This document shows positions 26,088 through 35,756 of a DNA stretch of 64,000 nucleotides, one piece after another; position 1 is the first letter of the stretch, and the number at the start of each line of letters is the position of its first letter. Source of the stretch: Marinomonas algicola (GTDB lineage Bacteria > Pseudomonadota > Gammaproteobacteria > Pseudomonadales > Marinomonadaceae). The stretch lies in NCBI RefSeq assembly GCF_014805825.1, contig NZ_CP061941.1, forward strand, positions 372,001 through 436,000, written 5' to 3'. Under the pieces are notes generated by a model that was not told the origin of the DNA, did no database searches, and worked only from the letters and a program-made list of their open reading frames with translations. A program made the position numbers and the translations under genes.

Positions 26088-27617
26088 ATGAGCAAGAAAA
26101 CCACCGCACTCTTTATCCTAGATGGTTGGGGCTATAGCGAAACATCTAAATCAAATGCTATTACTGCAGCAAATACGCCTAACTGGGATGCACTCTGGTC
26201 AACTCGACCACACAGTTTAATTGAAACATCGGGTATGGCGGTGGGCTTGCCAGAAGGGCAAATGGGCAATTCTGAAGTGGGTCATATGAATTTGGGAGCC
26301 GGGCGAACGGTTTATCAAAACTTTACTCGTATTGGAAAAGCCATTGAAGAGGGTAGCTTTAACGAAAATCCGGCGTTAGTAGCGGCGGTTGATAAAGCGG
26401 TTGCGTCTAATAAAGCGGTGCATATATTAGGATTATTATCTGGTGGTGGAGTGCACAGCCATCACGAACAAATTATGGCTATGTGCGATATGGCGGCGTC
26501 AAGAGGTGTCACCTCTCTTTATGTACATGGTTTCACCGACGGTCGAGATACGCCACCACGTTCAGCAAATGAGCCTGTTAAATGCCTTAGCGATAAATTA
26601 AATTCCATTGGTGTCGGTAAAATTGCTACCTTAACAGGGCGTTATTACGCTATGGATCGAGATAATCGCTGGGAACGAGTTGAGACCGCTTACAATGCTA
26701 TTGTTCTTGGTGAAAGTGACTACAGTGCCGAGACGGCAGAAGAGGCAATTGCTCTAGCTTATGCGCGTGATGAAAATGACGAGTTTGTTAAGGCCACGGT
26801 CATTGGTACTCCCGTTCCTGTTGAAGAGGGTGATGCCGTTATTTTTGCTAATTTTAGACCCGATCGTGCGCGCCAACTGACACGTGCGTTTACAGAAGAT
26901 GACTTTACCGGTTTTACCCGTAAGTCTCGTCCAGCTCTAGCGGATTTTGTGACCTTTACCGAGTTTGCTTCTGATATTGATGCCAGCGTTGCCTTCCCTC
27001 CTGTTGCTTTGAGTAATACGCTTGGTGAAATTTTGTCAAAAACAGGCAAGAAGCAATTAAGAATTGCTGAAACTGAAAAGTATGCTCATGTTACTTTCTT
27101 CTTTAATGGTGGTGAAGAAGCCGTTTTTGAAGGAGAAGAGCGTGAGTTAATCCCATCTCCAGATGTTGCCACGTATGACTTAAAGCCTGAAATGAGTGCG
27201 CCAGAGGTTACAGATAAGCTAGTTGACGTTATTTTAGCGGGTAAATACGATACTATTATTTGTAACTTTGCCAATGGGGACATGGTTGGTCACAGTGGTG
27301 TTTTTGACGCGGCGGTGAAGGCTGTTGAAGCCGTCGATCTTTGCTTAGGTCGGATTATCGAGGCTCTTGAAAAGACGGGGAGTCAATGTTTGATTACGGC
27401 TGATCATGGCAATGTGGAGCAAATGTTAAGTGAAGATGGAACTCAACCACTGACTTCTCATACTCTAGAGCCGGTTCCATTGATCCTTTACTCTGGTGAA
27501 ACGGGATGGGGGATAAAAAGTGGGACCTTATGCGATATTGCCCCAACATTACTTGATATGATGGACATGCAAAAACCGGCTGAAATGACGGGCGTTAGCT
27601 TGCTAACTCGTACCTAG
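26088..27617 (+). CDS. gpmI: 2,3-bisphosphoglycerate-independent phosphoglycerate mutase
   Basis: A 509-residue alkaline-phosphatase-superfamily enzyme interconverting 3- and 2-phosphoglycerate. The metal-binding start is FILDGWGYSE, the phosphorylated nucleophile is Ser62 in GQMGNSEVGHMNLGAGR, and HGFTDGRDTPP, FRPDRARQ and the late ITADHGNVEQM metal site are present. TAGGAC precedes the ATG. It is the first of gpmI-envC-ctpA-yibQ, the gammaproteobacterial order with ctpA inserted. envC begins 7 bases after the stop. Confidence 0.97.
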   Translation: MSKKTTALFILDGWGYSETSKSNAITAANTPNWDALWSTRPHSLIETSGMAVGLPEGQMGNSEVGHMNLGAGRTVYQNFTRIGKAIEEGSFNENPALVAAVDKAVASNKAVHILGLLSGGGVHSHHEQIMAMCDMAASRGVTSLYVHGFTDGRDTPPRSANEPVKCLSDKLNSIGVGKIATLTGRYYAMDRDNRWERVETAYNAIVLGESDYSAETAEEAIALAYARDENDEFVKATVIGTPVPVEEGDAVIFANFRPDRARQLTRAFTEDDFTGFTRKSRPALADFVTFTEFASDIDASVAFPPVALSNTLGEILSKTGKKQLRIAETEKYAHVTFFFNGGEEAVFEGEERELIPSPDVATYDLKPEMSAPEVTDKLVDVILAGKYDTIICNFANGDMVGHSGVFDAAVKAVEAVDLCLGRIIEALEKTGSQCLITADHGNVEQMLSEDGTQPLTSHTLEPVPLILYSGETGWGIKSGTLCDIAPTLLDMMDMQKPAEMTGVSLLTRT

Positions 27618-27624
27618 GATAGAT

Positions 27625-28791
27625 ATGTTTCGATCTTTTTTTCAACATCACTATAAAAAAACGCTAAAACGTTTTAGTGCTTTAGGCTTGTTATTTTGCT
27701 TCAGTGTCTCCATTGTGCAGGCGGCTGAACCCACTTCCCCTGAAGAAGCACAGAAACAGATAGAGCAGGTTCAAAAGGAAATGAAGAAATTACGTGGTTG
27801 GCTAAACGACGTAAAGTCTCAAAAAAGTGATGTTGAAAAATCGTTAGAAAACCAAGAAAAATCGATTCAAGAATTAATTGAAAAAATAAATAAAATTCAA
27901 TCAGATATAAAAAAAGGAGACTCGCAGTTAGGCTCCTTGAAGCGGCAACAGCAAGAATTGAAGTTCAGTATTCAAAAACAAAACGAACAAATAGCCGCCC
28001 AATTAAGGGCGGTTTATCGTTCGGGTGAACAAAAAAGCATCAAACTCCTGCTCAATGGTACTACTCCAGAAGAATCAATGAGATTGGTTCATTACAATCG
28101 CTACTTTTCAAATGCAAGGCAGTCCTTAATTAATGGGTTTTCTACCGAAGTTAATGAACTGGATTTAGTTGAAAAAAGCATTCGTAGTCAAAGAGCTCAA
28201 TTGGCTCGTGATGAGATTATATTGCAAGGTGAAAAGCAAAAGCTTCTTGATGAAGGGGCAAAACGTAAACGTTTACTGGCGCAGATCAATGCCGATTTAC
28301 AGCAAGGTACGAAAAAAACAGAGCGATTAAAGCAAGATGAAAATCAGTTAAAAGAATTGTTGAAGAAATTAGAAGAAGCGTTGGCTGATATTGAGCTGTT
28401 AGACGAAGAGATGAACTTCGCTGAACTAAAAGGAAAGCTAACCCCTCCTTTATCTAAGGTTCGTGTTATTACTGAAACAGGTAAAGTGAATTTAGGTGGT
28501 GTCAGCCTGAAGGCGTTTGCTGGTGAAGAGGTGAAAGCGGTTTACCATGGAAGAGTAATTTTCTCTGAGTGGTTGCGCGGTTTTGGTTTTTTAGTGATTT
28601 TAGATCATGGTGGTGGCTACATGTCATTGTATGGCTACAACCAAAGTTTATTAAAAGAAGTGGGTGAGTGGGTTAGAACAAATGAGGTTATTGCAACAGC
28701 AGGAAGCTCAGGCGGCCGATCTGAAACCAGTTTGTTTTTTGCTATTAGGCACAATGGAGCGCCTTTAAAACCACTTGACTGGATTCGTTAA
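27625..28791 (+). CDS. envC: Murein hydrolase activator EnvC
   Basis: 388 residues: a signal peptide (about 1-33, ending VQAAE), a long coiled coil (about 35-270, rich in Lys, Gln, Glu and Leu), then a degenerate LytM/M23 domain. The zinc-ligand motifs of active M23 peptidases are missing: SLFFAIRHNG stands where an active HxH motif would be. This is as expected for EnvC, which activates the amidases AmiA/AmiB at the septum rather than cutting peptidoglycan itself. AGGATAG precedes the ATG. It is in an operon with gpmI and the protease gene ctpA. Confidence 0.93.
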   Translation: MFRSFFQHHYKKTLKRFSALGLLFCFSVSIVQAAEPTSPEEAQKQIEQVQKEMKKLRGWLNDVKSQKSDVEKSLENQEKSIQELIEKINKIQSDIKKGDSQLGSLKRQQQELKFSIQKQNEQIAAQLRAVYRSGEQKSIKLLLNGTTPEESMRLVHYNRYFSNARQSLINGFSTEVNELDLVEKSIRSQRAQLARDEIILQGEKQKLLDEGAKRKRLLAQINADLQQGTKKTERLKQDENQLKELLKKLEEALADIELLDEEMNFAELKGKLTPPLSKVRVITETGKVNLGGVSLKAFAGEEVKAVYHGRVIFSEWLRGFGFLVILDHGGGYMSLYGYNQSLLKEVGEWVRTNEVIATAGSSGGRSETSLFFAIRHNGAPLKPLDWIR

Positions 28792-28857
28792 AGCGATTTG
28801 TATCATTCATAATGACGAGTCATTCCATACAAACATTGATTAATGTAGGTAAGAAAA

Positions 28858-30141
28858 ATGAGTATTAAGAACACACTAAAGGGATGGATTGCATGTGGAT
28901 TACTTATCAGTGTTTCTCCACTATGGTCCGCCAATAGTGATGATGAACAAGAGCGCTTGCCTTTGGCTGAAATACAGTCGTTTGTTAGTGTGTTTGAAAC
29001 AATTAAACAAGGCTATGTTGAAGCATTAAATGATAAGCAAATATTGCAGAAAGCACTGAAAGGAATGGTTTCCGCATTAGACCCCCATTCAGAATATCTA
29101 ACTAAGGATGAAATTGAGTCTTTCCAAGAGATGACCTCGGGGAATTATGCGGGTATTGGTGTTGAAGTAGAAATGAATGAAGGGCGTTTGATTGTTATTG
29201 CGCCTTTGGACGATTCTCCCGCTTCTCGTGCAGGCGTTCTCCCTGGAGACGCCATAGTGCGTATCGATGATAAGTTGGTTTCTGGTGTTGGGATACAAGA
29301 AGTTACCATGTTAATGAGAGGGGAAGTGGGCTCTCTTGTTGAGTTAGACATTGAACGAGACGGAGAGATTATTAGTCTTTCCCTTGAAAGGACGTTATTG
29401 GACAGTCAAAGCTTAGATAGCCGTTGGTTAGGTAAAGGCATAGCCTATATACGCATTAGCCAATTTCAAGGTGATACGGATAAAGAATTTAATAAAGAGT
29501 TGAGCTCGTTACAAGAGCAAGAAGCCATTACAGGGTTGGTGATTGATTTGCGTAACAATCCTGGAGGCGTTTTACAAAGCGCAGTGGGGGTCGTTGATAG
29601 CTTAATTGATTCTGGCTTGATCGTTTATACAGAGGGCCGGCATTCACAATCGAAGGTGACTTTTTCGGCCTCCCCAGAAACCGCGTTACCTACCGCTCCG
29701 GTTGTGGTGTTGATAAATGAAGGTTCAGCGTCGGCATCGGAAATTGTAGCTGGAGCGTTACAAGATCATAGTAGGGGGCTGATTATGGGCACGGAAAGCT
29801 TTGGTAAAGGCTCTGTCCAAACCGTTGTGCCTTTAGCCGATGGTTCCGCTGTAAAATTAACAACAGCACTGTATTTCACGCCAAATGGTCGTTCTATTCA
29901 GGCTCAAGGGATTGAACCCGATGTACTTGTTCCAAGCGTAACGCTAGTGGATAAGGAAGCGGAATTCTTTGTTAAAGAGGCTGAACTAAGTGGCCATCTG
30001 AAAAACGGTACGGGTGGCAAAGACAGAACCAGTACGGATGTTAATGTGTCAATAAACGCGCTTGCTTATGATGATTTCCAGTTGTATCAAGCTTATACCG
30101 TGCTCACGGCCTTCCCTCAATTACTCAAAAGACAGCGTTAA
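28858..30141 (+). CDS. ctpA: Carboxy-terminal processing peptidase (S41, CtpA type)
   Basis: 427 residues with a signal peptide (about 1-25, LWSANS) for the periplasm. A PDZ domain (about 90-175, YAGIGVEVEMNEGRLIVIAP) is followed by the S41 catalytic core: LRNNPGGVL, the middle serine of GSASAS and the lysine of SFGKGSVQ form the Ser-Lys dyad. CtpA proteases degrade envelope proteins, including murein hydrolases in several species. Its position between envC and yibQ supports a role in cell-wall remodelling at division. Confidence 0.93.
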   Translation: MSIKNTLKGWIACGLLISVSPLWSANSDDEQERLPLAEIQSFVSVFETIKQGYVEALNDKQILQKALKGMVSALDPHSEYLTKDEIESFQEMTSGNYAGIGVEVEMNEGRLIVIAPLDDSPASRAGVLPGDAIVRIDDKLVSGVGIQEVTMLMRGEVGSLVELDIERDGEIISLSLERTLLDSQSLDSRWLGKGIAYIRISQFQGDTDKEFNKELSSLQEQEAITGLVIDLRNNPGGVLQSAVGVVDSLIDSGLIVYTEGRHSQSKVTFSASPETALPTAPVVVLINEGSASASEIVAGALQDHSRGLIMGTESFGKGSVQTVVPLADGSAVKLTTALYFTPNGRSIQAQGIEPDVLVPSVTLVDKEAEFFVKEAELSGHLKNGTGGKDRTSTDVNVSINALAYDDFQLYQAYTVLTAFPQLLKRQR

Positions 30142-30143
30142 TT

Positions 30144-31166
30144 ATGTTTTGTATGGTTAAGCCCCGACCTTATATCGGGTTCTTTTTTGGGTTACTGACT
30201 TGTGTTCTGTCGACTGATTTACTGTCTGAGTCGCCCTATTCAAATGCAATTGATGTAACAAAAAAGGCGCCCACACCGCCTTTTTTGTTACGAAAGGGGC
30301 CTATCATTGCGCCATCATACGAGGAGTACTTTGCGGACCACTTTAAGAAAAGTAAGCCACCTGAAGCGTCCTTTTTTGGACCTATAATAAAGGATCTTGC
30401 GGCGCCAATTAATACACTATCTGAGACGTCTAATCAAAGTCGTTTATTCGATGAAAACATAATTACTTTTATACCCTCGCCCGTTGAAGCCATGGATCGT
30501 TTGCCCGCACCTGCAACAATTAGCATTGTTATTGATGATCTAGGGTATAACCGCAAGGGGATGGAAGGCTCTCTTGCGTTACCTAATGAAGTCGCTTTAG
30601 CGATTTTGCCCCACACCCCATTTGCATTAAAAACAGCGACTGCAGCAGTCCTGAGTCGCCGTATAATCTTATTGCATGCCCCCATGGAAAATAAAAAAGC
30701 GCTTAGTCTTGGCCCTGGTGGTTTATACAGCAATATGACTGAAGAAGAGTTTAAAACGACGTTGCAAGAAGGCCTAAATGCCATCCCCGGTATTACTGGG
30801 GTGAATAATCACATGGGAAGTTTGCTCACTGAAAAAACACCTCAAATGCAATGGGTTATGGAAATAATAAAGCCTAAAGGACTTTTCTTTTTAGACAGTT
30901 TGACAACGTCAGATAGCGTTGCTCAAAAAATAGCGCAAGAGCAGGGGCTTAAAACGGTGACTAGGGATGTGTTTTTAGACAATATTCCAACAGAACACGC
31001 TATTTCTAAACAATTTGAAAAACTGTTGCGCACGGCAAGGAAGGAAGGTTCGGCGGTCGCTATCGGCCACCCTTATCCAGCAACCATAACATTTTTATCA
31101 AAACATCTTTCAAAACTACGAGAGAGCGGTGTTGTTTTGGTGCCAATTGATGCTCAATTAAAATAA
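30144..31166 (+). CDS. Divergent polysaccharide deacetylase family protein (YibQ)
   Basis: 340 residues with an N-terminal hydrophobic signal or anchor (about 10-27), a proline-rich linker, then the YibQ/DUF610 deacetylase-like fold. It is recognised by ISIVIDDLGYNRKG, LLHAPMENK, GVNNHMGSLLT, FFLDSLTT and AIGHPYPATITFL. The DD and HMGS motifs keep putative metal ligands. It starts 2 bases after the ctpA stop. Its enzymatic activity has not been established in the family, and periplasmic action is inferred. Confidence 0.88.
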   Translation: MFCMVKPRPYIGFFFGLLTCVLSTDLLSESPYSNAIDVTKKAPTPPFLLRKGPIIAPSYEEYFADHFKKSKPPEASFFGPIIKDLAAPINTLSETSNQSRLFDENIITFIPSPVEAMDRLPAPATISIVIDDLGYNRKGMEGSLALPNEVALAILPHTPFALKTATAAVLSRRIILLHAPMENKKALSLGPGGLYSNMTEEEFKTTLQEGLNAIPGITGVNNHMGSLLTEKTPQMQWVMEIIKPKGLFFLDSLTTSDSVAQKIAQEQGLKTVTRDVFLDNIPTEHAISKQFEKLLRTARKEGSAVAIGHPYPATITFLSKHLSKLRESGVVLVPIDAQLK

Positions 31167-31486
31167 AAAAAACAGTATTTCCTTTTTTCTTTCTTAATTT
31201 AGATGTAAATGAAATGTGTTATATGTAAATGAAAAGTTTCATTTATACATACTTGTCTTTTAAAGTGCACATACGTAAACGATTCCCCCTTTTTTCTTGA
31301 CAACATTCTTAACAAAAGCGTGCGTATTCAGTTGACCAAACTTTATTCAATAGCTATGGTTTTAGACAGTTATTGTTTATGCCTTATAAAATGCGTGAAT
31401 AATAAGTGTTGCCAAAACTGTACATAAATATTTCTCTATCATTTTTTAAATTCTAATAATAAATTTAAACCAATAGGAACCTTTAT
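31167..31486. other. 320-base gap with inverted repeat upstream of livK
   Basis: No gene is visible. The first part is AT-rich and follows yibQ without an obvious terminator. At 31223-31250 an almost perfect palindrome pairs ATGTAAATGAAA with TTTCATTTATACAT, and a third copy of ATGTAAATGAAA lies at 31203-31214. This is a likely operator for the branched-chain amino acid operon, about 240 bases before livK. The regulator is unknown. Confidence 0.45.
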
Positions 31487-32608
31487 ATGTCACATACGAT
31501 TATTAAAAAAAGCTTACTTTCTATGGCCATCACTGGAGCTATTGCCGTATCTTCTTTTGCGCAAGCAGAATTAGTTATAGGTGTTGCTGGGCCGCATACA
31601 GGTGCTTACGCCGCATTTGGTGAACAGCTATGGCGTGGTGCCGCTAAAGCCGCGGAAGATATAAACGCAGCTGGTGGTGTTAATGGTGAGATGATTAAAG
31701 TCGTTAAGGCAGACGATGCTTGTGAACCAAAGCAAGCGGTTTCAATTGCTAACCGTTTGGTTGACTCTGATGGTGCCGTCGCTGTAGTTGGTCATTTCTG
31801 TTCTTCCTCTACCATTCCGGCTTCTGAAATTTATGCGGATGCCGGTGTGTTAATGGTGACTCCTGCTTCTACGAACCCAACAGTAACCGATCGTGGTCTA
31901 GAAAATGTTTTCCGTGTATGTGGCCGTGATGATCAACAAGGTGACGTAGCGGCAAGCTATATTGTTGGCGAATTGGGCGCTCAGCGTGTTGCGATTCTGC
32001 ACGACAAAGATACTTATGGTAAAGGTTTAGCCGATGCAACTAAGAGAACGCTAAACTCTTATGGCGTTGAAGAAGTATTGTATGAAGGTTTGACTCGTGG
32101 TGAGAAAGACTTTAATGCTGTTATTACAAAAATCCGTTCAGTTGATGCTGATGTAGTCTACTTCGGTGGCCTTCATTCGGAAGCGGGTCCTTTAGTTCGC
32201 CAATTACGCGAGCAGGGTTCGACTGCTATTTTCATCTCGGGTGATGGTATTGTATCGGATGAGTTTGTTTCTGTTGCCGGTTCTCCTGAGTATGTTGATG
32301 GTGTATTAATGACATTTGGTGCCGATCCAACCGCCTACGCGGCAGGTAAAACGGTAGTGGAAGGTTTCCGTACAAGTGGGTATGAGCCTGAAGGCTATAC
32401 TTTATACTCTTATACCGCTATGCAAGTTATCGTTGAAGCACTTAAAAATAACGATTTAGACCCAATTAAAGGCGCTGAATGGCTGAAAAGTAACAGCGTT
32501 TCAACGGCAATGGGCGTTAAAGACTTCGATTCTAAAGGCGATTTAGAAGTATCTGATTACGTTATGTACAAATGGGATAACAAAGGCAAATACGCTCAAA
32601 TTGATTAA
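31487..32608 (+). CDS. livK: Branched-chain amino acid ABC transporter, binding protein
   Basis: A 373-residue periplasmic protein of the LivJ/LivK family. The signal peptide (about 1-26) ends in SFAQA-ELV. The mature start reads VIGVAGPHTGAYAAFGEQLWRGA; VKADDACEPKQAV, VAVVGHFCSSSTIPAS and VLMVTPASTNP follow, including the ligand-binding serine/threonine segment and a likely disulfide. TAGGAA precedes the ATG. It heads livKHMGF and is followed by a hairpin before livH. Leucine/isoleucine/valine is the default ligand, but this family also binds other amino acids and amides. Confidence 0.92.
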   Translation: MSHTIIKKSLLSMAITGAIAVSSFAQAELVIGVAGPHTGAYAAFGEQLWRGAAKAAEDINAAGGVNGEMIKVVKADDACEPKQAVSIANRLVDSDGAVAVVGHFCSSSTIPASEIYADAGVLMVTPASTNPTVTDRGLENVFRVCGRDDQQGDVAASYIVGELGAQRVAILHDKDTYGKGLADATKRTLNSYGVEEVLYEGLTRGEKDFNAVITKIRSVDADVVYFGGLHSEAGPLVRQLREQGSTAIFISGDGIVSDEFVSVAGSPEYVDGVLMTFGADPTAYAAGKTVVEGFRTSGYEPEGYTLYSYTAMQVIVEALKNNDLDPIKGAEWLKSNSVSTAMGVKDFDSKGDLEVSDYVMYKWDNKGKYAQID

Positions 32609-32635
32609 TACGACATCCTAGTATTAATAACCCAT

Positions 32636-32663
32636 AGTCACAGTCAGTCATCTGGCTGTGACT
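32636..32663 (+). promoter_or_regulatory. Intercistronic hairpin between livK and livH
   Basis: A 12-bp stem (one G-U pair) with loop TCAT lies 28 bases after livK and 33 bases before livH. There is no T-tract, so it is more likely an mRNA 3'-end stabiliser or processing site that favours livK message than a full terminator. Confidence 0.72.
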
Positions 32664-32695
32664 CCTTCCAGCATTAATTCTTTAGAGGTTTTACG

Positions 32696-33607
32696 ATGGA
32701 TATCGTTCTCCAACAGTTGGTTAACGGTCTTACCCTAGGTTCTGTTTATGGACTTATTGCAATAGGGTATACCATGGTATACGGCATTATCGGTATGATT
32801 AACTTCGCCCATGGCGATGTTTACATGGTATCGGCTTACATCACTGCGATAGTCGTTGCTTTATTAAGTTATTTTGGTATTGAGTCTTTCCCAATTATTA
32901 TTGTTGGAACGCTTTTTGTTACGATTGCTATTACCGGTGCTTATGGTTGGGCTATTGAACAAATAGCGTATAGACCATTACGTAACTCCAGTCGTTTAGC
33001 GGCGTTAATATCAGCAATTGGTATGTCGCTTATTTTACAAAACTATGTACAAATTAGCCAAGGCGCACGCCAACAAGGTATTCCGAACTTGCTATCAGGC
33101 GCCATTCGGATTGATATCGGTGATGGGTTTGTACAGCTTACCTATATGAAACTGCTTATCCTATTGGTCGCATTTGTTAGTATGGGCGTCCTAACCTACA
33201 TCATTCAGAAAACGAAACTAGGGCGTATGTGTCGTGCGACACAACAAGACCCGAAAATGGCGTCGATTCTAGGGATTAATACAGACAGAATTATTTCCAT
33301 TGTGTTTGTTATTGGTGCATCAATGGCGGCGGTTGCGGGTGTCTTGATTACCATTGACTACGGTGCTTTTGATTTCTATGTTGGCTTTATTATTGGTATT
33401 AAGGCGTTTACTGCGGCTGTTTTAGGGGGGATTGGATCATTACCTGGAGCGATGCTAGGCGGCTTAATATTAGGTATTTCCGAATCGTTATTTGCGGGAT
33501 TAATAAGCTCGGATTACAAAGATGTCTTTTCATTTTCTTTGCTTGTCATCATTTTGATTTTCCGTCCAAGTGGTCTGCTTGGAAAGCCTGAGGTGGAGAA
33601 AGTTTAA
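32696..33607 (+). CDS. livH: Branched-chain amino acid ABC transporter permease LivH
   Basis: A 303-residue inner-membrane permease. Family marks are LQQLVNGLTLGSVYGLIAIGYTMVYGIIGMINFAHGD near the N-terminus and the coupling segment GRMCRATQQDPKMASILGIN around residues 178-197. About eight membrane segments are visible. AGAGG precedes ATG 32696. The TAA overlaps livM by one base. Confidence 0.95.
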   Translation: MDIVLQQLVNGLTLGSVYGLIAIGYTMVYGIIGMINFAHGDVYMVSAYITAIVVALLSYFGIESFPIIIVGTLFVTIAITGAYGWAIEQIAYRPLRNSSRLAALISAIGMSLILQNYVQISQGARQQGIPNLLSGAIRIDIGDGFVQLTYMKLLILLVAFVSMGVLTYIIQKTKLGRMCRATQQDPKMASILGINTDRIISIVFVIGASMAAVAGVLITIDYGAFDFYVGFIIGIKAFTAAVLGGIGSLPGAMLGGLILGISESLFAGLISSDYKDVFSFSLLVIILIFRPSGLLGKPEVEKV

Positions 33608-34878
33608 TGGATTCTTCAATTGATTTTAAAAAGAGTATTATTGACACAATACTTGCTGGCTTAATGGCGCTGGTTCTATTTGGCCCTATTGTTGGTATTG
33701 TTCTCGATGGGTATGACTTTAATACTGAATACAGCCGAGTAGCTTGGCTTGTCGCCATCGTCATGGTGGGGCGTTTTGGTTTTTCTTGCTTCTTGCAGTC
33801 CAGCAAGGGTAAAGAAATGCTATTTAGGCGCAGTTCGGGTGATGCAGGTGGCGTTATTGTTACGGCGCCTGGCTATAAATCCAAAATGGTATGGATTGTT
33901 CCAATTGTTATTGTGGTTGGCTTGCTTGTGCCTTTCATTGCCTCTAAATATGTCTTAACGGTTGTCATTCTAGGCTTGATTTATGTCTTGCTTGGATTGG
34001 GGCTAAACATTGTTGTCGGATTAGCGGGTTTACTTGATCTAGGCTTTGTTGGCTTCTACGCCATTGGCGCTTATGGCTTAGCGCTTGGTTATGAGTATTT
34101 AGACTTAGGCTTTTGGTCTATGCTACCCATTGCGGCTATTCTTGCTGCGCTTGCAGGCGCTATTTTAGGGTTTCCTGTATTGAGAATGCATGGTGATTAC
34201 TTAGCCATTGTAACGCTAGGCTTTGGTGAGATTATTCGCCTGATTTTGAATAACTGGGCTGAAGTGACTCATGGTCCAAATGGCGTGTCAGCCCCTTTAC
34301 CGAGCTTTTTCGGATTGGAGTTTAAGCGGCGAGTCGCCGATGGCACCACCTTTCACGACTACTTTGGCATAAGCTATGATTCTGGTTTCAAATATATGTT
34401 TATTTATTTGATTCTGTTTATTGTTGTTTTATTAGTGTTACACATTAAAAAACGACTGGTTAAAATGCCTATTGGTCGAGCATGGGAAGCCTTGCGTGAA
34501 GACGAAATTGCTTGTCGCTCACTGGGTTTGAATCATGTCTTGGTTAAGCTTTCTGCTTTCATGATGGGGGCTTCTGTTGGTGGTATTGCCGGTGTGTTTT
34601 TTGCTACATACCAAGGGTTTGTTAACCCTTCCTCCTTCACTTTCTTGGAGTCCGCGCTTATTTTGGCCATTGTTGTATTGGGTGGATTAGGGTCTACGGT
34701 AGGTGTTGTTATTGCGGCATTCGGCCTAACTGTGCTGCCTGAGTTGTTGCGTGAATTTTCAGAATATCGAATCTTAATGTTTGGTATTTTGATGGTTGTT
34801 ATGATGATTTGGAAGCCGCGTGGTTTGGTTCGTGTTACCCGAACTGGTTTTGCAACTCGTAAGGGAGCCTTAAAATGA
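33607..34878 (+). CDS. livM: Branched-chain amino acid ABC transporter permease LivM
   Basis: A 423-residue partner permease with the extended N-terminus known for LivM. Recognisable segments are GLGLNIVVGLAGLLDLGFVGFYAIGAY, LRMHGDYLAIVTLGFGEI and the coupling loop GRAWEALREDEIACRSLGLN. Start and stop overlap the neighbours (TAATG with livH, ATGA with livG), so the four membrane and ATPase genes are translationally coupled. Confidence 0.95.
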   Translation: MDSSIDFKKSIIDTILAGLMALVLFGPIVGIVLDGYDFNTEYSRVAWLVAIVMVGRFGFSCFLQSSKGKEMLFRRSSGDAGGVIVTAPGYKSKMVWIVPIVIVVGLLVPFIASKYVLTVVILGLIYVLLGLGLNIVVGLAGLLDLGFVGFYAIGAYGLALGYEYLDLGFWSMLPIAAILAALAGAILGFPVLRMHGDYLAIVTLGFGEIIRLILNNWAEVTHGPNGVSAPLPSFFGLEFKRRVADGTTFHDYFGISYDSGFKYMFIYLILFIVVLLVLHIKKRLVKMPIGRAWEALREDEIACRSLGLNHVLVKLSAFMMGASVGGIAGVFFATYQGFVNPSSFTFLESALILAIVVLGGLGSTVGVVIAAFGLTVLPELLREFSEYRILMFGILMVVMMIWKPRGLVRVTRTGFATRKGALK

Positions 34879-35756
34879 GTAAAGAGAATATTTTAGCTGT
34901 AGAGAATCTCGTTATGCATTTTGGAGGAATTAAAGCGCTTAATGACATAACGTTTGAGATTAAACAAGGCTCGGTATCGGCATTGATTGGTCCAAATGGT
35001 GCCGGTAAGACAACGGTGTTTAACTGTCTTACCGGCTTTTATAAAGCCACAGGTGGCCGCATTACCTTATCGGCTGGTGGTGAAGACACCAGCGTTATTA
35101 AAGTGTTGGGAGAAGCCTTTCAGCCAACGGACTTTCTCTCTCCAGTGGCATTTGTGAAGCGACTTAAATACAAAATGTTTGGTGGGTCGCATTTAGTTAA
35201 TCGTGCCGGTTTGGCGCGTACTTTCCAGAACATTCGTTTGTTTAAAGAAATGTCTGTTGTGGAAAACCTGTTAGTTGCACAGCATATGACAGTTGATAGA
35301 AGTTTAATCTCTGGCATTTTAAATACCAAAGCCTTTAAACAAGCGGAGGAAGAAGCATTACAGAAAGCCTTTTATTGGCTCGGTGTGGTTGACTTAGTTT
35401 CTCATGCCAATCGTCTTGCTGGTGAGCTTTCTTATGGGCAGCAACGCCGCTTGGAAATCGCACGTTCTATGTGTACCAATCCTGAACTGATTTGTCTTGA
35501 TGAGCCGGCCGCGGGTCTTAACCCTTCTGAAACCGAAGAGTTAACCAAAATGATTCGTATTCTGCGCGATCAACATAATGTGACCGTGTTACTTATTGAG
35601 CACGATATGGGCATGGTAATGGACATATCAGATTACATTGTCGTTTTAGACCATGGGCAAGTTATTGCTAAAGGCAATCCTGATAGCATTAAAAATAACC
35701 CTAAAGTTATTGCGGCGTACTTGGGTGCGGAAGACGAAGACGAGGTAGGTTTATGA
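34875..35756 (+). CDS. livG: Branched-chain amino acid ABC transporter ATPase LivG
   Basis: A 293-residue ABC ATPase. Walker A is GPNGAGKTTVFN, the Q-loop region is ARTFQNIRLF, the signature is LSYGQQRRLEIAR, Walker B is LICLDEPAAGLNP and the switch histidine is in LLIEHDMG. The insertion between Walker A and the Q-loop (around residues 70-105) is longer than in many ABC proteins but usual for LivG. It overlaps livM and livF by 4 bases each. Confidence 0.95.
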   Translation: MSKENILAVENLVMHFGGIKALNDITFEIKQGSVSALIGPNGAGKTTVFNCLTGFYKATGGRITLSAGGEDTSVIKVLGEAFQPTDFLSPVAFVKRLKYKMFGGSHLVNRAGLARTFQNIRLFKEMSVVENLLVAQHMTVDRSLISGILNTKAFKQAEEEALQKAFYWLGVVDLVSHANRLAGELSYGQQRRLEIARSMCTNPELICLDEPAAGLNPSETEELTKMIRILRDQHNVTVLLIEHDMGMVMDISDYIVVLDHGQVIAKGNPDSIKNNPKVIAAYLGAEDEDEVGL

